Source: Janthinobacterium sp. 61
GTDB lineage: Bacteria > Pseudomonadota > Gammaproteobacteria > Burkholderiales > Burkholderiaceae_D
DNA length: 64,000 bases
Reading direction: 5' to 3'
Assembly (NCBI RefSeq): GCF_002846335.1
Contig: NZ_PJMQ01000001.1
Span: 868,001 to 932,000 of the forward strand
In this document: piece after piece, positions 62,778-64,000 of the stretch
Position numbering within the stretch: the first letter of the stretch is position 1
Layout of the letters: the number at the start of each line of letters is the position of its first letter
Notes under the pieces: model-generated
Seen by the model: the letters and a program-made list of their open reading frames with translations, nothing else
What the model was told of the DNA's origin: nothing
Databases searched by the model: none
Translations under genes and position numbers: made by a program

Positions 62778-63332
62778 ATGACGACCCTTTTAATCATTGA
62801 CATGCAAGTTGGAATGACTTGGCCTAAAGCTGAAGTTCGGAATAATCACCAAGCAGAGGACACGATTGCTAGGCTTCTGAGGGATTGGCGGCTTCGAAAA
62901 GCGCCAGTGGTTCACGTTCGCCACATCTCTAGAACGCCCGGTTCGCCGTTTTGGCCTGGCCAACCTGGTGTAGAGTTTCAACCGAAGTTGTCGCCATTGG
63001 CGCATGAGCATGTGGTCGAGAAGAATGTGCCGGATGCCTTCATCAATACCGGTCTTGACCGCTGGCTTCATGCGCGCGGAGAATCAAGTATCGTCATCGT
63101 CGGAGTAAGCACCAATAATTCCGTGGAGAGTACAGCGCGGACCGCAGGCAATCTAGGCTTCAAAACCTTCGTTGTATCAGACGGTACGTATGCATATGCG
63201 AAAACCGATTTCAACGGGGTAGCGCGTTCTGCCGATGAGGTTCACGCGATGGCGCTTGCTAATCTAGATGGTGAGTATGCGACAATTATTCGCTCGGGCG
63301 ATGCACTGAATGTGGCGCATTCTCTGGTATAA
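62778..63332 (+). CDS. Isochorismatase-like hydrolase with Ser at the nucleophile position
   Basis: 184 residues from ATG 62778 (MTTLLIIDMQVGMTWP); the frame open from 62676 is not supported. Asp8 (LLIIDMQ) and Lys82 (EKNVPDAF) match the catalytic Asp and Lys. The third member reads GVSTNNSVESTAR, with Ser115 where cysteine hydrolases have Cys. The rest of the fold is complete (ARTAGNLGFKTFVVSDGTYAYAK). Ser-type members are known in a sub-group, with unknown substrates. Nicotinamidase activity is unlikely given the missing Cys. Confidence 0.82.
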   Translation: MTTLLIIDMQVGMTWPKAEVRNNHQAEDTIARLLRDWRLRKAPVVHVRHISRTPGSPFWPGQPGVEFQPKLSPLAHEHVVEKNVPDAFINTGLDRWLHARGESSIVIVGVSTNNSVESTARTAGNLGFKTFVVSDGTYAYAKTDFNGVARSADEVHAMALANLDGEYATIIRSGDALNVAHSLV

Positions 63333-63422
63333 AAAACTGAGGTGCGGTCGTCAATCGGCCAGAAGCGGTCGTATAGCAACATTCATTTTTTGACCTGGCT
63401 ACTCAATCATCTAGAGGTAGAA

Positions 63423-63692
63423 ATGGCATCTTTACTACATGAGGTTTGGGAGGAGGAAGATGGAATAACGGTTTGTATTGCTAACGGGAGTCGGCCGGAA
63501 TTTATGACGGCTGATGCTCGATTTATTGCAACGTTTGAAGCATCTTCCTGGACAGAAGCAATGACAAAGTATTATGAAATGTACGATTTGGGAGTTTACA
63601 AGCCCTTCGATTCATCCTCAGAGCCTTACTCCGAAGAGTCGAAAGCTCGCCAAATCGATCAGTTAAAAACGCGTCAAATACGACTGACTTAA
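63423..63692 (+). CDS. Hypothetical acidic protein
   Basis: 89 residues from ATG 63423, with GAGG five bases upstream. Sequence MASLLHEVWEEEDGITVCIANGSRPEFM... is acidic, with WTEAMTKYYEMYDLG near the middle. No domain is recognised. The upstream in-frame extension to 63342 has no ribosome site. Confidence 0.55.
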   Translation: MASLLHEVWEEEDGITVCIANGSRPEFMTADARFIATFEASSWTEAMTKYYEMYDLGVYKPFDSSSEPYSEESKARQIDQLKTRQIRLT

Positions 63693-64000
63693 GTTAATCT
63701 TGGACATGTCGGTTACGTCTGCTTCGGGGCGAAAGCGGAACTTCGCATGCGAAAAATCTGGCAGCAAGTCGTACCACATTTGAATGTGGCAATCCGCTTA
63801 CTTTGGAGCTACGGCATTGGCATTCGGCGGAGTATCCGACGAATGTCACTTTATCGGGGATGAGTGGTAGTTACCTGGTGGTGAATGGAGTCAACGTCAA
63901 ATTTTTTAGTTTCCAACATCACCGTCAGTTAGAACCTATCACTGTTAACGCTTGATTAGTGACATGCTATGCTAGGGGCAGCCGACTGCATTTGACCAAA
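63693..64000. other. Final gene-free stretch
   Basis: About 308 bases with no credible open frame; it contains TCTGCTTCGGGGCGAAAGCGGA, a fragment seen often in proteobacterial intergenic DNA. The window may end just before a further gene. Confidence 0.4.

Overview
The window looks like a chromosomal segment of a GC-rich betaproteobacterium of the Oxalobacteraceae, most likely Janthinobacterium or a close relative. This is inferred from protein style and synteny type (flhA, several short flagellins, KfrA-like protein, RelA with the EFDD signature, intergenic GGGTCAGACCC repeats). No rRNA, tRNA, CRISPR array, transposase or phage gene was recognised.

Region 1 (1-7290) is motility. It holds the 3' end of flhA, a FliK-like protein, and five consecutive flagellin genes on the minus strand. 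Four or five flagellins have their own terminator, and all five have a sigma-28-like promoter with exact 8-11-8 spacing. Region 2 (7313-16196) is a minus-strand run of seven genes directly upstream of the flagellins that looks like a flagellin (or surface glycan) modification island. It encodes a sugar aminotransferase (DegT family), a giant TPR/OGT-type glycosyltransferase, a metallophosphoesterase, an ATP-grasp ligase, two SAM methyltransferases (one with an extra N-terminal domain) and a WbqC protein. This is the best candidate for an undescribed pathway in the window.

Region 3 (16436-51640) is mostly housekeeping and accessory metabolism: ETF-ubiquinone oxidoreductase, SDR, PAS-LuxR regulator, ScoAB CoA transferase, DoxX, DctA, alpha/beta hydrolase, RidA, RelA, CDF transporter, pirin, AzoR with divergent LysR, phosphatidylserine decarboxylase, TonB receptor, DEAD-box helicase, LON-domain protein, KfrA-like protein, JmjC/cupin protein, EamA exporter with divergent XRE-cupin regulator, ADP-ribosylglycohydrolase, methyltransferase, CLC-type (probably fluoride) antiporter, PLP decarboxylase, TrpS, CocE/NonD hydrolase, a second EamA, a periplasmic binding protein, an MFS transporter and an HD hydrolase. 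Several intergenic palindromic repeats lie here.

Region 4 (51974-56026) is chemotaxis: cheW and two tandem methyl-accepting chemotaxis proteins whose signalling halves are almost identical at DNA level, which implies recent duplication or gene conversion. Region 5 (56023-64000) has RNase H, a small membrane protein, an MgtA magnesium P-type ATPase with a long structured leader, then a looser, more AT-rich stretch of small orphan genes, a membrane diguanylate cyclase and an isochorismatase-fold protein with Ser in place of the catalytic Cys.

Start sites were reassigned from the longest open frame wherever a ribosome binding site or family alignment supported an internal start. All functions are from reading the sequence; no database search was run.
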